This document shows, in pieces, positions 51,594-62,164 of a stretch of DNA of 64,000 bases. This DNA comes from Corallium rubrum. Its lineage: Eukaryota > Cnidaria > Anthozoa > Scleralcyonacea > Coralliidae. The position numbers were made by a program, and so were the translations under genes. The DNA is taken from contig OZ036016.1 in NCBI GenBank assembly GCA_964035015.1, positions 3,503,552-3,567,551 of the forward strand, in the 5' to 3' direction. Within the stretch, counting starts at the first letter, position 1. Every line of letters begins with the position of its first letter. The notes under the pieces are model-generated. The model was given only the letters and a program-made list of their open reading frames with translations, was not told where the DNA came from and made no database searches.

Positions 51594-54108
51594 CTGGATA
51601 TGATTAAAATAAAATAAGTTAGCAGACAGTGGCGTGTGTAGTACCGGTGACGTGTGCTTTTTAGACTGGGTTAGATCGCTTAGGGGAATGACCCCGTTGT
51701 CGAGCTTGGAACTCATGTGAGTAGAGTTGTAATTGATCTCTCCTGTGCTTACTACTTCTAGGGTTTTTTGAGGTCTTCTTCGGTTTTCCTCCTTCCGTAA
51801 AAATCAACACCTACATCTTAGCTGTGATCCGTGGTCTGACCTGTGTCGTTGGAGCCGCTTTTGGTATGCCTCGACACGGTCACGTTGACCTGTGTCCTTC
51901 TGTCCTTATCTTTATCAGATTTGCGGCTGTTTATAAAATAATCACGGTACGCTGTAGCCTAGTTTCTAAGCCTTTCGTTTCCGCCATGAGCTTGGCCGCG
52001 TAGTCGGTTTGGTTCTTGGGAAGACTGGGGAGAGGCTGGAAAGAAGAAGGCCTAGGAACATTCGTAAAAAGGTCCTGCCCAGAATCGTTCTGGCCCTTCG
52101 CGTGTCCCTGGGATCTAGCGTGGCGATAGTATATTATATAAAAAGCATAAGGATGTCTGCGAAGATTTTACCAAAGATCTTGGCGATCGAAAGAAGGAAA
52201 TTATGGAATATATTCCAATTTGAGCTCGAAATGAAAATTTAACGGTTTAACTTTCAACTTTTGGCGATTGCAGAAGGAAAGCTAGTGATAAGAAAGCTAG
52301 ACCAGCGAACCTTCGTCGATCCGAGATGACTAGGCTTGTATTATTTTATGCAGATGGAATAGTAAGTGTCGGGAAACACTTAGGATGTCACAACATTCTT
52401 CCTCAATAAACTGAGCTGCAAAGTGAAAGTGTTTACGAATTTTGCTAGGCCTTCCCCAACGGGTCCGTTCGGATCACTTCCGAAACGTGTGAACCGAGGA
52501 AGGCCTAGAAACTAGGCTAGGTACAGTCAACTCTCGCCTTGCGGACACCCCGCTATTACGGACACCCCGCTATTACGGACACCCCGCTATTAAGGACAGT
52601 TGGTAAATCCCCAGCCGAAACTACTATGAAATGTATTGAGATAACTCTCGCTATTACGGAATTGCGGACACTTCATGTGGTCCCCAACAAACATTTTTAT
52701 TGTTCTACTCTCGTTACAACGGACACCTTGGACGTATTTTTCTCTCGAGACATGAGAGTAAATGACTTTTTAATTTATCGAGTGACATATTTATGTTTCT
52801 GATTCATGTTACCGTTGTATTTTTGGTTTTGGAATAAAAAAAGTATTTGAATACAAATTTTTGACTTGTATTTTGACTTGTACTGTGTACTTATGTATCA
52901 CAGTAAACGTCAACTAGAAATTGAAATAAACTGGACATTTTAAAACAAAAAAGCAGTAATACAATTGTAGTGACATTTTACAACCTGAAATCGGGATATT
53001 TTCATCGCATCCCGCTATTGCGGACTCGTTATTACGGACACCAAATGACGGTCCCCAGGGTGTCCGCTATAACGAGAGTTTACTGTACGCTGCATTTACC
53101 ATTACGTAATCTATATTTATCATTACATAATTTATATTTACGATTATACGTAATGAATCTATATTTACCTGTCACAGTGGCGTTGAACACTCTTTCCAAG
53201 ACAAACCACCAATGAAGCTTGAGGTGTAGAGCCGAGTTTTTCTCCTTCCTTTCTCCTCGGTCACTGTCGACTTTCCAAACAACCACTTTGCAGAACGTCA
53301 CGTTGTGAATGACCGCCATGGTTTTGTTGATATTGGTCGCTTTCGTCTGCTTCGGTGGCTTGTCCAAGGCGAACACACAGACCGATGAGTTTTCGATATC
53401 GGCCGAAGCTGCGGCGATCGAGTCGAGGCAAAGTCGCAGATACTCGTGCCGGTACGTCACGAAGAATACGAACACGCCACGCCACGGCACGAAGCTTGAC
53501 CAGTGCGGAGCTGCGAAGCGTTCTATCCAATTCGGAAGCGACACTTGACTATCGTTAGAAACCGCAGCAACTTCTCGTTTTCTCGTCACCACTTTTGGAA
53601 TCCTTTCTTTGATTTCTGCAATTCTTGTGTTAATTTGGTGTAGCTCTTGTTGATTCACTTCTTCCAGTTTGGCGACTCGCAATTTGATGTTGTCGATACC
53701 CGTTTTAATTTGACCGAAATCTTGTTGTTTTACGGTCTCCAGTTTAGAAATTCTGCCCTGTACTTCTGTCACTCCGTTTTCAATTCGTTTCAATTCTTGT
53801 TGTTTGTCTAGTTTTGATACTTTCTCCTTTATCGCTTCGAATCCCATTCTAATCTCTTTCGAAATTCGACCATTTAGTTCTCCAGCTATCGTCCGAATTT
53901 CACCTTCTTGTTTTGCCTGCAACTTGGAAATTCCACTCTTACCGTCCTCGATGTCGGTTTTGATTTTATTTTTTAAGTTTGTTAGTTCTGAATTGAACTC
54001 AGCTTTTTCGATATCCAGCCGATTAGCTTGCCAGTTCCACAGTAGCGACGTTGTAAGTAGAGACGTTGAGGTTATGAATAAGACTAGTCCCGCGCGTAGC
54101 GTTAGCAT
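50905..54108 (-). CDS. GnT-II (MGAT2, GT16)-like N-acetylglucosaminyltransferase, two exons
   Basis: Exons 53169-54108 and 50905-51593 join as ACAG|GAAACC in phase 1 to give 542 aa. GnT-II adds beta-1,2-GlcNAc to the alpha-1,6 mannose arm of N-glycans in the Golgi. The protein has a short cytoplasmic tail and a membrane anchor at about residues 7-24 (GLVLFITSTSLLTTSLLW). A heptad-rich coiled-coil stem follows at about 30-175. The catalytic domain begins near 195 (FVFFVTYRHEYLRLCLDS) and includes HLKLHWWFVLERVF and the nucleotide-metal motif EED at 332-334 (ILFVEEDAVLAPDF). Late motifs include DFQHDWCES and PTLSRIWHIG. The start is the first in-frame ATG before the anchor, with only five upstream residues possible. 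The long coiled-coil stem is unusual for the family as I know it, so it may be a lineage-specific paralogue. Confidence 0.88.
51630..51845 (+). mobile_element. 5S-derived SINE, degenerate
   Basis: The tail (GTGAGTAGAGTTG, TCTCTCCTGTGCTT, GGTTTTCCTCCTTCC, AATCAACACCTA) is clearly that of the 37.46-kb family. The 5S head has decayed. It lies in the MGAT2-like intron. Confidence 0.65.
51956..52519. mobile_element. Element with TAGCCTAGTTTCTA ends
   Basis: TAGCCTAGTTTCTAAGCCTT at the left and AAGGCCTAGAAACTAGGCTA at the right are near-perfect inverted ends. The interior includes CGTTCTGGCC and a CCTTCCCCAACGG palindrome but no ORF of note. Confidence 0.65.
52524..53085. mobile_element. pogo/Tigger-like MITE with TA target duplication
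   Basis: CAGTCAACTCTCGC at the left and CGAGAGTTTACTG at the right are flanked by TA on both sides. CGCTATTACGGACACC words are repeated subterminally. These ends and the TA duplication are typical of pogo-like mariner relatives. No transposase remains. Confidence 0.75.
53169..54108 (-). CDS. MGAT2-like exon 1
   Basis: This exon encodes the membrane anchor, the coiled-coil stem (ISKLE, VSKLDKQQEL, VAKLEEVNQQEL repeats) and the first third of the GT16 domain. The stem shows a repeating unit of about 28-30 residues containing I/V-x-K-L-E/D. The donor is GACAG|GTAAAT. Confidence 0.88.
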
Positions 54109-54185
54109 ACTGTTTATACACAACCTTGGTAAAATATCACCGGCACAGATACTTGACGTTTGTTGTTCCTTTTAACTACTGAATA

Positions 54186-54220
54186 AATGACGTGACGTGG
54201 CGTGATTACCTAGCAACGTA
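54186..54220 (-). promoter_or_regulatory. Putative MGAT2-like promoter motifs
   Basis: About 80-110 bp upstream of the ATG, the minus strand reads CGTTGCTAGGTAATC (similar to an RFX X-box half pair) followed by CACGTCACGTCAT (CRE-like half sites). These are motif matches only. Confidence 0.35.
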
Positions 54221-54239
54221 TTTTTTATAGAGAAACACT

Positions 54240-54455
54240 CACATTTGTAAAACAATGATAATTAATAACACATTGTATTAGCAAATTACATACATGCAGG
54301 TATAGTTAAAAATATCTTTATAATAAAACGCCAAACGTTTTTGACATTGTATTTGTAAGGACTGTTATATAGTGCAGGACGCTGTTTTTAAATTAAGAGA
54401 ATTGACTTAGGGGTTGTTTACATGCATGAGCCCTCGCGGTAGGGCATGAACATCA
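54240..54455. other. Non-coding, nothing recognised
   Basis: AT-rich DNA upstream of the MGAT2-like promoter without an identifiable element. Confidence 0.4.
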
Positions 54456-54459
54456 TATA

Positions 54460-54692
<233 letters not shown>

Positions 54693-54708
54693 CACGCCAT
54701 GCAACATT

Positions 54709-54926
54709 AAAGCCTTGTTCTCATATCTGAGAACAAGGCTTTAATGATCGTTGCCGATTTATGATTTAGGTGCATGTTAAGTAATAAAGAACAATGCAGA
54801 AAAGCACTAGTTTTCTGCATTGTTCTTTATTACTTAACATGCTGCTGCACTTCCCGTTTTAACATGCATCTAAATCATTAATCGGCGATGATCTGCGACC
54901 GTCGGCGATGTATGAGAACTAGGCTT
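54709..54926. mobile_element. Foldback MITE, family F, copy 2
   Basis: It has the same inner hairpin (GTTAAGTAATAAAGAACAAT) and right end (TGAGAACTAGGCTT) as 7158-7362. Its left end carries an extra short inverted duplication, GCCTTGTTCTCA / TGAGAACAAGGC. Confidence 0.8.
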
Positions 54927-55026
54927 AACCCTTTATAGCCCATTGGCCACCTTTAGTATTTTACTTTGGCTAACACCAGACGATTTTACTTGTCAACTGG
55001 AAACCTCCTGGGCTATAAAGGGTTAA
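54925..55026. mobile_element. 102-bp MITE with TTAACCCTTTATAGCCCA ends, copy 1
   Basis: TTAACCCTTTATAGCCCA and its exact complement bound a 102-bp unit with GTATTTTACTTTGGCTAACA inside. A second copy in the same orientation lies at 55961-56062, on the other side of a ~920-bp inverted-repeat element. Confidence 0.85.
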
Positions 55027-55027
55027 G

Positions 55028-55945
55028 AACAACCTCGTCCCCAGGGCCATTTGTGGCTGGGCGAAGATGGCGGCCAAAAACAAAATGGCGGGAACAAATG
55101 GCCCTGGCACAGGCTGCAAAAAATGAGTCATATTTTGACTCATTTTTGACTCGGCCCAGACTTCACGAAGTTTATCGCGCCTAGTCAGGCTCAATTATTT
55201 TCTGAATATTTAGTTCAGCTTGACTGACCCAAACTGAAAACAATCAAAACATTCATTTCCAAATACATTGTCGAATTATTAAAATAAATTCACTTTTAAT
55301 AAATATCTGTAAATCCTTATTATTTATCATTTGCTTCACCGTTGTACCAAATTCGCAAGAAACTGGATTGCCGTTGTCTGACTGGGCCGCCTTGTTTTCG
55401 TAAGTTTTCGGTGGATTCAATTCAGCGTTTTGAAAAACATTTAGGCTTCGTTTCGTCGAGAACTCTTGTTTTAAAAAAAGCTGCTTCTTAATGGCCAAAC
55501 ATGTAAATTCTGCCCTGTGGTGTACTTTCCTTTCGCAGTCAAAATACTTTTTGACTTTGTTCACCAAGTCTTTCGTTCGCCCGATTTAGAAAACACACTG
55601 AATTGCCGTCCCATGGACTTCGTTGTATGGCAGCCAGGGCACAGAGACGACACGACCCATCATTACATATTCTTCCGACGTTTTCACGGCTTTCCTCACA
55701 TTTTCATTCATTTCAAAGTTGTTTTTTTAACAGCCGGCAATTCTGAATATAATTTGAGCCCAAAAACAAATGCCCGCGAGTTAGCCTGCCGCCCGCCTTG
55801 TTTCCACCAATCAGAATACCTAAAACATCCAAAGTTATCTCGACCAATCAAATGTGGTGATAGCTCAGCCTGTGCCAGGGCCATTTGTTCTTGGCCGCCA
55901 TCTTGGCCCAGCCCCCACAAATGGCCCTGGGGACGAGGTTGGGTT
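55028..55945. mobile_element. Inverted-repeat element with AACCTCGTCCCCAGGGCC ends
   Basis: AACCTCGTCCCCAGGGCCAT and its complement lead into arms of about 95 bp that include AAGATGGCGGCC and CCCTGGCACAGGCT. Inside, a minus-strand frame from 55590 to 55253, broken by one stop near 55590, reads GRTKDLVNKVKKYFDCERK. This resembles short helical domains seen in Harbinger-type elements, but I cannot assign it firmly. Confidence 0.7.
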
Positions 55946-55960
55946 AAGAAACCATCTCGC

Positions 55961-56062
55961 TTGACCCTTTATAGCCCATTGGCCACCTTTAGTATTTTAC
56001 TTTGGCTAACGCCAGACGATTTTACTTGTCAACTGGAAACCTCCTGGGCTATAAAGGGTTAA
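55961..56062. mobile_element. 102-bp MITE, copy 2
   Basis: Direct copy of 54925-55026. The left terminus has one change (TTGACCC for TTAACCC). Confidence 0.85.
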
Positions 56063-56104
56063 AGGGGCTGTTTATATGGAAGGACGGAACGGGACATTTG
56101 CCGG

Positions 56105-56235
56105 GACAAAGCTGCGTTCAATTAATTGTCATTCATGAATGTTGAACGATGTTGAATTCATTTGGTCACTCGTGCTTTCAACGTTATTCAACATCGTTCA
56201 ACAATGTTGAATGCGATGTTGAAAGCGTTTGACCA
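56105..56235. repeat. GTTGAACGATGTTGAA palindromic repeat
   Basis: TTCATGAATGTTGAACGATG and AACATCGTTCAACAATGTTG form overlapping inverted repeats in a short foldback element upstream of the AKR 3' end. Confidence 0.6.
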
Positions 56236-56340
56236 GGCCTTTAGCCTTGGGAGACCTGAGAAGAGTTATTGTGTACGCACGAGCACGATAGGGCTAAGCC
56301 CGCCCCGCATCAAAGGGCTGGAAAATCCCCCCTTCAACCA

Positions 56341-56770
56341 TCATCCAGTCCAGGGCAATTTAATCTTCTCATGACACGTGCGAAAGTTTTGATCTAAATT
56401 ATCCAATATCTCCACATCTTCTGGTTCAAGGTCAAAATCAAAAACTGCCATATTCTCTTCAATTCTGCTGGTATTCCTACTTTTTGGTATACACACGTAC
56501 CCTTTCTCCAGACACCATCTCAAAAGTACCACTGCAGGGCTTCGCTGGTACTCTTTAGCCAACCTTATTAACACTTCGTCGTTAAACTTACGGCCATTGA
56601 CAAGAGGCGAGTAGGCCTGAACGACAATGTCGTTCTCCCGGCAGTATCGTACAAGGTCCTTCTCCTGGAGATAAGGGTGCACTTCGATTTGGTTTACCGA
56701 TGGTTGCACATTGGAAGCCTTCTGTAGTTCGACAAGATGGTGGATACCAAAATTGGAAACACCGATTGAC
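56341..56770 (-). CDS. AKR exon 2
   Basis: The acceptor TTTAAACCTTTCAG opens the codon completing Arg, followed by SIGVSNFGIHHLVEL. It contains NGRKFNDEVLIRLAKEYQRS and IPKSRN, and ends KLPWTG with TGA at 56341. Confidence 0.9.
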
Positions 56771-59700
56771 CTGAAAGGTTTAAAAAAAACATATGAAATA
56801 CACTCACTGACTCACCCAGTCACCCACATTTCCCCGTAAGATGTTTTGCTATGTTATAAGATGTTCCGCTATGTTAAGATGTTCTGCTATGTTATAGGAT
56901 GTTCCACTATGTTATATGATGTTCCGCTATGTTACAAGATGTTCCACTATGTTATAAGATGATCCACTATGTTATAAAATGTTCCGCTATGTTATAAGAT
57001 GTTCCACTATGTTATAAGATGTTCCGCTATGTTATAAGATGATCCACTATGTTATAAGATGTTCCGCTATGTTATAAGATGTTTCGCTATGTTATAAGAT
57101 GTTTCGCTATGTTATAAGATGTTCCGCTATGTTATAAGATGATCCACTATGTTATAAGATGTTCCGCTCTGTTATAAGATGTTTCGCTATGTTATAAGAT
57201 GTTTCGCTGTGTTATAAGATGTTTCGCTATGTTATAAGATGATCCACTATGTTATAAGATGTTCCACTATGTTATAAGATGTTCCGCTATGTTATAAGAT
57301 GGTCCACTATGTTATAAGATGTTCCACTATGTTATAAGATGATCCACTATGTTATAAGATGTTCCGCTATGTTATAATTTGTTCCGCTATGTTATAAGAT
57401 GTTCCGCTATGTTATAAGATGATCCACTATGTTATAAGATGTTCCGCTATGTTATAAGATGTTTCGCTATGTTATAAGATGTTCCGCTATGTTATAAGAT
57501 GTTCCGCTATGTTATAAGATGTTCCGCTATGTTGTAAGATGTTCTGCTATGTTATAAGATGATCCGCTATGTTGTAAGATGTTCTGCTATGTTATAAGAT
57601 GTTCCGCTATGTTATAAGATGTTCCGCTATGTTATAAGATGTTCCGCTATGTTATAAGATGTTCCGCTATGTTATAGGATGATCCACTATGTTATAAGAT
57701 GTTCCGCTATGTTATAAGATGTTCCGCTATGTTATAAGATGTTCCGCTATGTTATAGGATGATCCACTGTTATAAGATGTTCCGCTATGTTATGAGATGT
57801 TCCGCTATGTTATAAGATGTTCCGCTATGTTATAAGATGATCCACTATGTTATAAGATGATCCGCTATGTTATAAGATGATCCGCTATGTTATAAGATGT
57901 TCCGCTATGTTATAAGATGTTCCGCTATGTTATAAGGTGATCCGCTATGTTATAAGACGTTCCGCTATGTTATAAGATGTTCCGCTATGTTATAAGATGT
58001 TCCGCTATGTTATAAGGTGATCCGCTATGTTATAAGACGTTCCGCTATGTTATAAGATGTTCCACTATGTTATAAGATGATCCACTATATGTTATAAGAT
58101 GATCCGCTATGTTATAAGATGATAAGATGTTCCGCTATGTTATAAGATGTTCCAGTATGTTATACGATGATCTGCTATGTTATAAGATGTTCTGCTATAT
58201 TATAAGATGTTCCGCTACGTTGTAAAGGTGAAGTAATACAATCAACAAATTGCTGCAACATTGTTGCGTTGCAAGTTGAAAAGTGTTGTTGCACGTATTA
58301 CCACCCACCTCAAACATTGTCGCATTGTTGAAGTTGAATCAGCATGTTGGAGCAAGTAGAACTGGAGTCTACTTTTTTCAACAAATTTTTTCAAATTACA
58401 ACAAAATCATTGTTAATAATAATTGTCAGTTGTTTGCTGTACAAGCTGTGTTAGTTAGTAATCCTCAGAAAAACTCTGAGCTCTAAGCGGGACTCGAACC
58501 CAAGCTGCAATTTCTGAAAGTAACTAAAATCATTGTTGCCACTTGCGTGACAATGTTTATAACAGTGCGTGGTAATACGTGCAACAACGCTTTTCAACTT
58601 GCAACTCGCAACTACAAAGTTGCGTTGAAAGACTGAAAGTTGAAGAAAAATGTTGCCCGTGTTACCTTAAGACGTTCCGCTACGTTATAAGACATTAATT
58701 TACGTTGTACTGACTTCAAAAGGCTGAAAAAATGCTACTGTAAAGAAAACGCTGAGAAACTTTTGTCACACGTAACAAATCTTGACTGGCACTCTTCTCC
58801 CTGTGCTGAATAAAATCGTCTGGCATTAGCCAGAATAAAATACTAAAGGCTCGTCTTCAGGCTTCAAAGTGTTAAAGAGACAGATAGGTTTTAACACTTT
58901 GAGGCCTGGACCTCTCCCTGTGCTGAATAAAATCGTCTGGCGTTAGCCAGAATAAAATACTAAAGACTCGTCTTCAGGCTTCAAAGTGTTAAAGAGACAG
59001 ATAAGTTTCAACACTTTGAGGCCTGGACCTCTCCCTGTGCTGAATAAAATCGTTACTAAAGACTCGTCTTCAGGCTTCAAAGTGCTAACTGTGTTACATT
59101 ATTTCATTTTTTTCTTCAAGTTAGTCATGCTATTGAATATAAGTGCCAATATCATTAAAGCAGGATTTGTATTGAAAGTACTTTTAATGAGGAAGGATAT
59201 GCCACTTGATTTCCAATGGAATATATTTAATTATGTGAAATAAAAATTTGTATCGGAACCAGGTATAAGTATATTAGTCACATGTGGGAATTAAGCTAAG
59301 TGTATAAAACAGCAGTCACTATATCAAAGTTTACATTATTGTAGTGACTGTATGACTTAGCTGCCAGTTATCATTTTGAAAATACTCGAAGTACATGAGA
59401 CATCATGTTTGGGCTTAAATATTTATAATTTTTGGCAGTGTTGCATGGTCATCCCATCTTAAGCAGTCACCCTGTATTAAGTGGTCACTCTGTAGTACCC
59501 CCCCCCCCCCCCCCAGTGTTAAGTGGTTGCCCTATATAAAGTTGTCAGTCACCCTGTATTTAGTGGTCACCCTCTATTAAGCATTTAACCAGTCACCCTG
59601 TTTAAGTGTTCAGCTTGTATTAAGCAGTCACCCTGTATTATTAGCAGTCACCTTGTAATATAGTGGTCACCCTGTATTAAGTGGTCACCCTGTATTAAGT

Positions 59701-61614
59701 GGTCACCCTGTGTTAAGTGGTCACCCTGTATTAAGTGGTCACCCTGTATTAAGTGGTCACCCTTTATTAAGTGGTCACCCTGTATTAAGTGGTCACCCTG
59801 TATTAAGTGGTCACCCTGTATTAAGTGGTCACCCTGTATTAAGTGGTCACCCTATATTAAGTGGTCACCCTGTGTTAAGTGGTCACCCTGTATTAAGTGG
59901 TCACCCTATATTAAGTGGTCACCCTGTGTTAGGTGGTCACCCTGTAATAAAGGAGCAGTGTCACTCGCAAAGTCCACACAATAATCACACGCCAACTTGA
60001 AAAACTACAGCCTGTAGGTTTTCAAGTTTGTTGATCCAAGATGGCAGCTGCACTTGGTGGAGCGTATGGTGGAAGACGTGATAATTCAGGCCGAAAGAGA
60101 AAATACAAGTCAGCACAAATGTATTTACTTATCACTGACTATATTTGAGTCATGGAAAGATGCTGAAATCGTAGCTGGATATGGTTCATGTAAGGATAGT
60201 GACTTCGCAGCCCATCTGCTCTCATTGGAATACCGTAGAAGGTAAATATCATTTGATTCATTTCTCTGGTTTCTTGTCTGATATATAGCTATTTCTGACA
60301 TTTTCCGAAGTTATTTCTATGTGCGCAAAAAAGATGCGCAAATGGTGACACTGCTCCTTTGAGTGGTCACCCTGTTAAGTGGTTAAGTGGTCACTTAACT
60401 GGTCACCCTGTATTCAGCTGTCGGCAGATGAAAATTACGGTTTAATCTGTTTAAGTTACTAGTTACCCTGTGCCAAGCAGTCATCCTGTATTAATTAGTG
60501 GTTACTCTACAAAAAGCAGTCACCCAGTAATAAGTGTCACTCTGTATCACCCCACCCCCCATTAATAACCAGTTACTCTATATAAAGTACCACCCTGTAT
60601 TAAGTAGTCACCCTGTATTTAGTAGTCACTCTGTATTAAGCTGTCAAGCAGTCACTGGCTGTTTTAAGTGGTTACCATGTATCAAGCAGTCACCCTGTAT
60701 TAAGTGGTTACCCCATATTAGTTTATTCATGCATAAATTATCTTTGATGTGCTGCGGTTAATATATATTATTGACCTTGCATATTAAATGACCTACTATA
60801 TCGCTTTATAACTACGTCTAGAATACCATTTTTTTGTTATTAAAATAATGACAAATATCTGTGTCATAAATAAATGAAGTTGGTTAGTGACCTTAATCTT
60901 GGTCACTGTGCTGGTTATTACCCTCGGGCCTGCAGCCCTCAGGGTTATTAATAACTAGCATAGTGACTTCAGTTTCAGTCACTAACCTATACTTAAGCGG
61001 TTACCCTGTATTAAGTGGTTACCCAGTATTAAGCAGTCACTGAGCTGCTATTATACAATATGACAGCATATTATACAATACCTGATGAGCTTTTTTTTCT
61101 GAAGCTCTATCATTGCTTCCCAAGTGGAAAGAATGTTGCCATTCATAGACGAATGAATCAAATACAAGTCAACATAATCGAGCCCCAGACGAGAGAGACT
61201 TTCATTGAAAGCCTTCATGGTTTCACTGTATCCATGTTGATCATCATATAATTTGGTGATTACAAATATCTCTTCCCTGGCTATGCCAGACTCCCTAACA
61301 GCCTTCCCAACGCTTTCCTCATTGCCATATCTCGAGGCGGTGTCAATCTGTCTGTAACCAACCTTTAATGCCCAACTCACGGCATTTACAGTCGCTGGGC
61401 CTTCGTCTATTTTCCAAACACCAAGGCCAAACCGAGGGATAAGGTTTCCATCATTCAATCGAAGTTTTTTGTTGTCGCTGTAGAAATCCCTTGACCTTTC
61501 GTTGCAATCGTCTTCTTTCTGCTTGGAATAGCATTTACTTTCAAACAAATACAGAGACGGTAATAAGGACAAGATCAAGCAGAAATACACAATCCATTGA
61601 TCGACAGAAATCAT
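56341..61614 (-). CDS. Aldo-keto reductase with N-terminal hydrophobic anchor, two exons
   Basis: Exons 61082-61614 and 56341-56770 join at AG|G to give 320 aa. Aldo-keto reductases reduce aldehydes or ketones with NADPH. The catalytic tetrad is visible as D91 and Y96 (DTASRYGNE), K121 (VITKLYDD) and H154 (DLYLIHSS). RSIGVSNF spans the exon junction, QPSVNQIEVHPYLQ follows, and IPKSRNTSRI is the NADP-phosphate-binding segment. Residues 7-24 (WIVYFCLILSLLPSLYLF) form a signal peptide or signal anchor, which is unusual because most AKRs are cytosolic. The 4.3-kb intron contains two minisatellites. The substrate cannot be inferred. Confidence 0.9.
56837..58216. repeat. 20-bp minisatellite GATGTTCCGCTATGTTATAA, ~69 copies
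   Basis: The unit varies mainly at GTTCCGC, GATCCAC and GTTTCGC. It begins about 65 bp upstream, in transcript terms downstream side, of the AKR exon 2 acceptor and fills a third of the intron. Confidence 0.95.
58245..58682. mobile_element. Inverted element with GTAATACGTGCAACAAC arms
   Basis: AAGTTGAAAAGTGTTGTTGC and GCAACAACGCTTTTCAACTT face each other, with AAGGTGAAGTAATAC and GTGTTACCTT near the outer edges. Inside, on the minus strand, GGGTTCGAGTCCCGC resembles a polymerase III B box. Confidence 0.6.
58790..59095. repeat. ~120-bp tandem repeat, about 2.5 copies
   Basis: CTCCCTGTGCTGAATAAAAT, CTCGTCTTCAGGCTTCAAAG and CAACACTTTGAGGCCTGGAC repeat in order three times, the last copy truncated. 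The unit includes the TAAAATCGTCTGGCGTTAGCC motif found elsewhere in the window. Confidence 0.85.
59440..60720. repeat. 18-bp minisatellite GTGGTCACCCTGTATTAA, interrupted
   Basis: It is regular from about 59640 to 59945 and degenerate on both sides. A 410-bp element splits it at 59948-60362. A run of C lies at 59499-59515. Confidence 0.92.
59948..60362 (+). mobile_element. TIR element carrying a single orphan first exon
   Basis: AAAGGAGCAGTGTCAC at the left and GTGACACTGCTCCTTT at the right form terminal inverted repeats. Between them a plus-strand segment starts at ATG 60041 (MAAALGGAYGGRRDNSGRKR) and, after a one-base shift near 60110, continues FESWKDAEIVAGYGSCKDSD. It ends at AGAAG|GTAAAT, a good splice donor. 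This looks like a transposon-borne first exon whose downstream exons were deleted. Confidence 0.65.
60718..60890. repeat. Dispersed repeat, copy 2
   Basis: It follows the same word order as 49570-49785, including TTCATGCATAAATTA and ACTACGTCTAGAATAC. Confidence 0.7.
60890..60988. repeat. Foldback with GGTTAGTGAC arms
   Basis: GTTGGTTAGTGAC and GTCACTAACC face each other with inner ATTACCCTCGGGCCTGCAGC/CCTCAGGGTTATT arms, another short palindrome with a GC-rich centre. Confidence 0.75.
61082..61614 (-). CDS. AKR exon 1
   Basis: It starts at ATG 61612-61614 with a hydrophobic N-terminus and holds the complete catalytic tetrad. It ends LQKKKLI with donor ATCAG|GTATTG in phase 2. Confidence 0.9.
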
Positions 61615-61974
61615 TTTACGGACTCATACAACACTACACTTACTCTATTTCACAACTGTGTCGAAAAGCTTGCGGTAAGAGTCTAAACTTTGACGAAATC
61701 CGACCCCGAAGTAAGGAAATATGTCTACAAAAAACAAAGTGTGCCATCTTGCGAAGCTTGTCTATAAAGTTGATCTTTCATTTCGCAGATTGGCACGAAA
61801 TACGATATAAAGATTAGAGCGGATATGAGTGGAGACTAATATCGTTCTTGATATTGTACAGAAACCTTTTGATCATATAATTGCTCAGACTATATATACT
61901 CTATGGAAATGCAAATGAAATGTTTATAGTTTACTATTTTCAACTTTGTTACTTTTTTCGTGATCATCACGCAC

Positions 61975-62158
61975 GAAATGAACGTGGAAACCGCGAGTAT
62001 AGCGCGGGACTTTCCTCGTCACGTGAGGTGGTCATGTGACTCAGCTGGAAAATTTTTTCCTTTTTCACGCACCGTTCAAATGCCCCAAACTTTTCGGGGA
62101 GAAACTACAGAAATATGGACTTATTTTCTACCAAGAAACCAAGTTTGGAAGGTTAGAA
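61975..62158 (+). other. Possible orphan first exon upstream of the LTR element
   Basis: An open frame from ATG 61978 (MNVETASIARDFPRHVRWSC) ends TTTGGAAG|GTTAGA, a plausible donor. CACGTG and CATGTGAC motifs surround it. There is no recognisable homology and no following exon in the window, so it could be a promoter-proximal exon of an off-window gene or chance. Confidence 0.25.
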
Positions 62159-62164
62159 CTTTAT

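Noticed and set aside
53309..53558. Plus-strand ORFs across MGAT2-like exon 1
   Set aside because: They are antisense shadows of a conserved coding exon.
56837..58216. CRISPR-like regular repeat array
   Set aside because: The units are contiguous without unique spacers, and the window is eukaryotic. It is a minisatellite. The same applies to 40605-41565 and 59640-59945.
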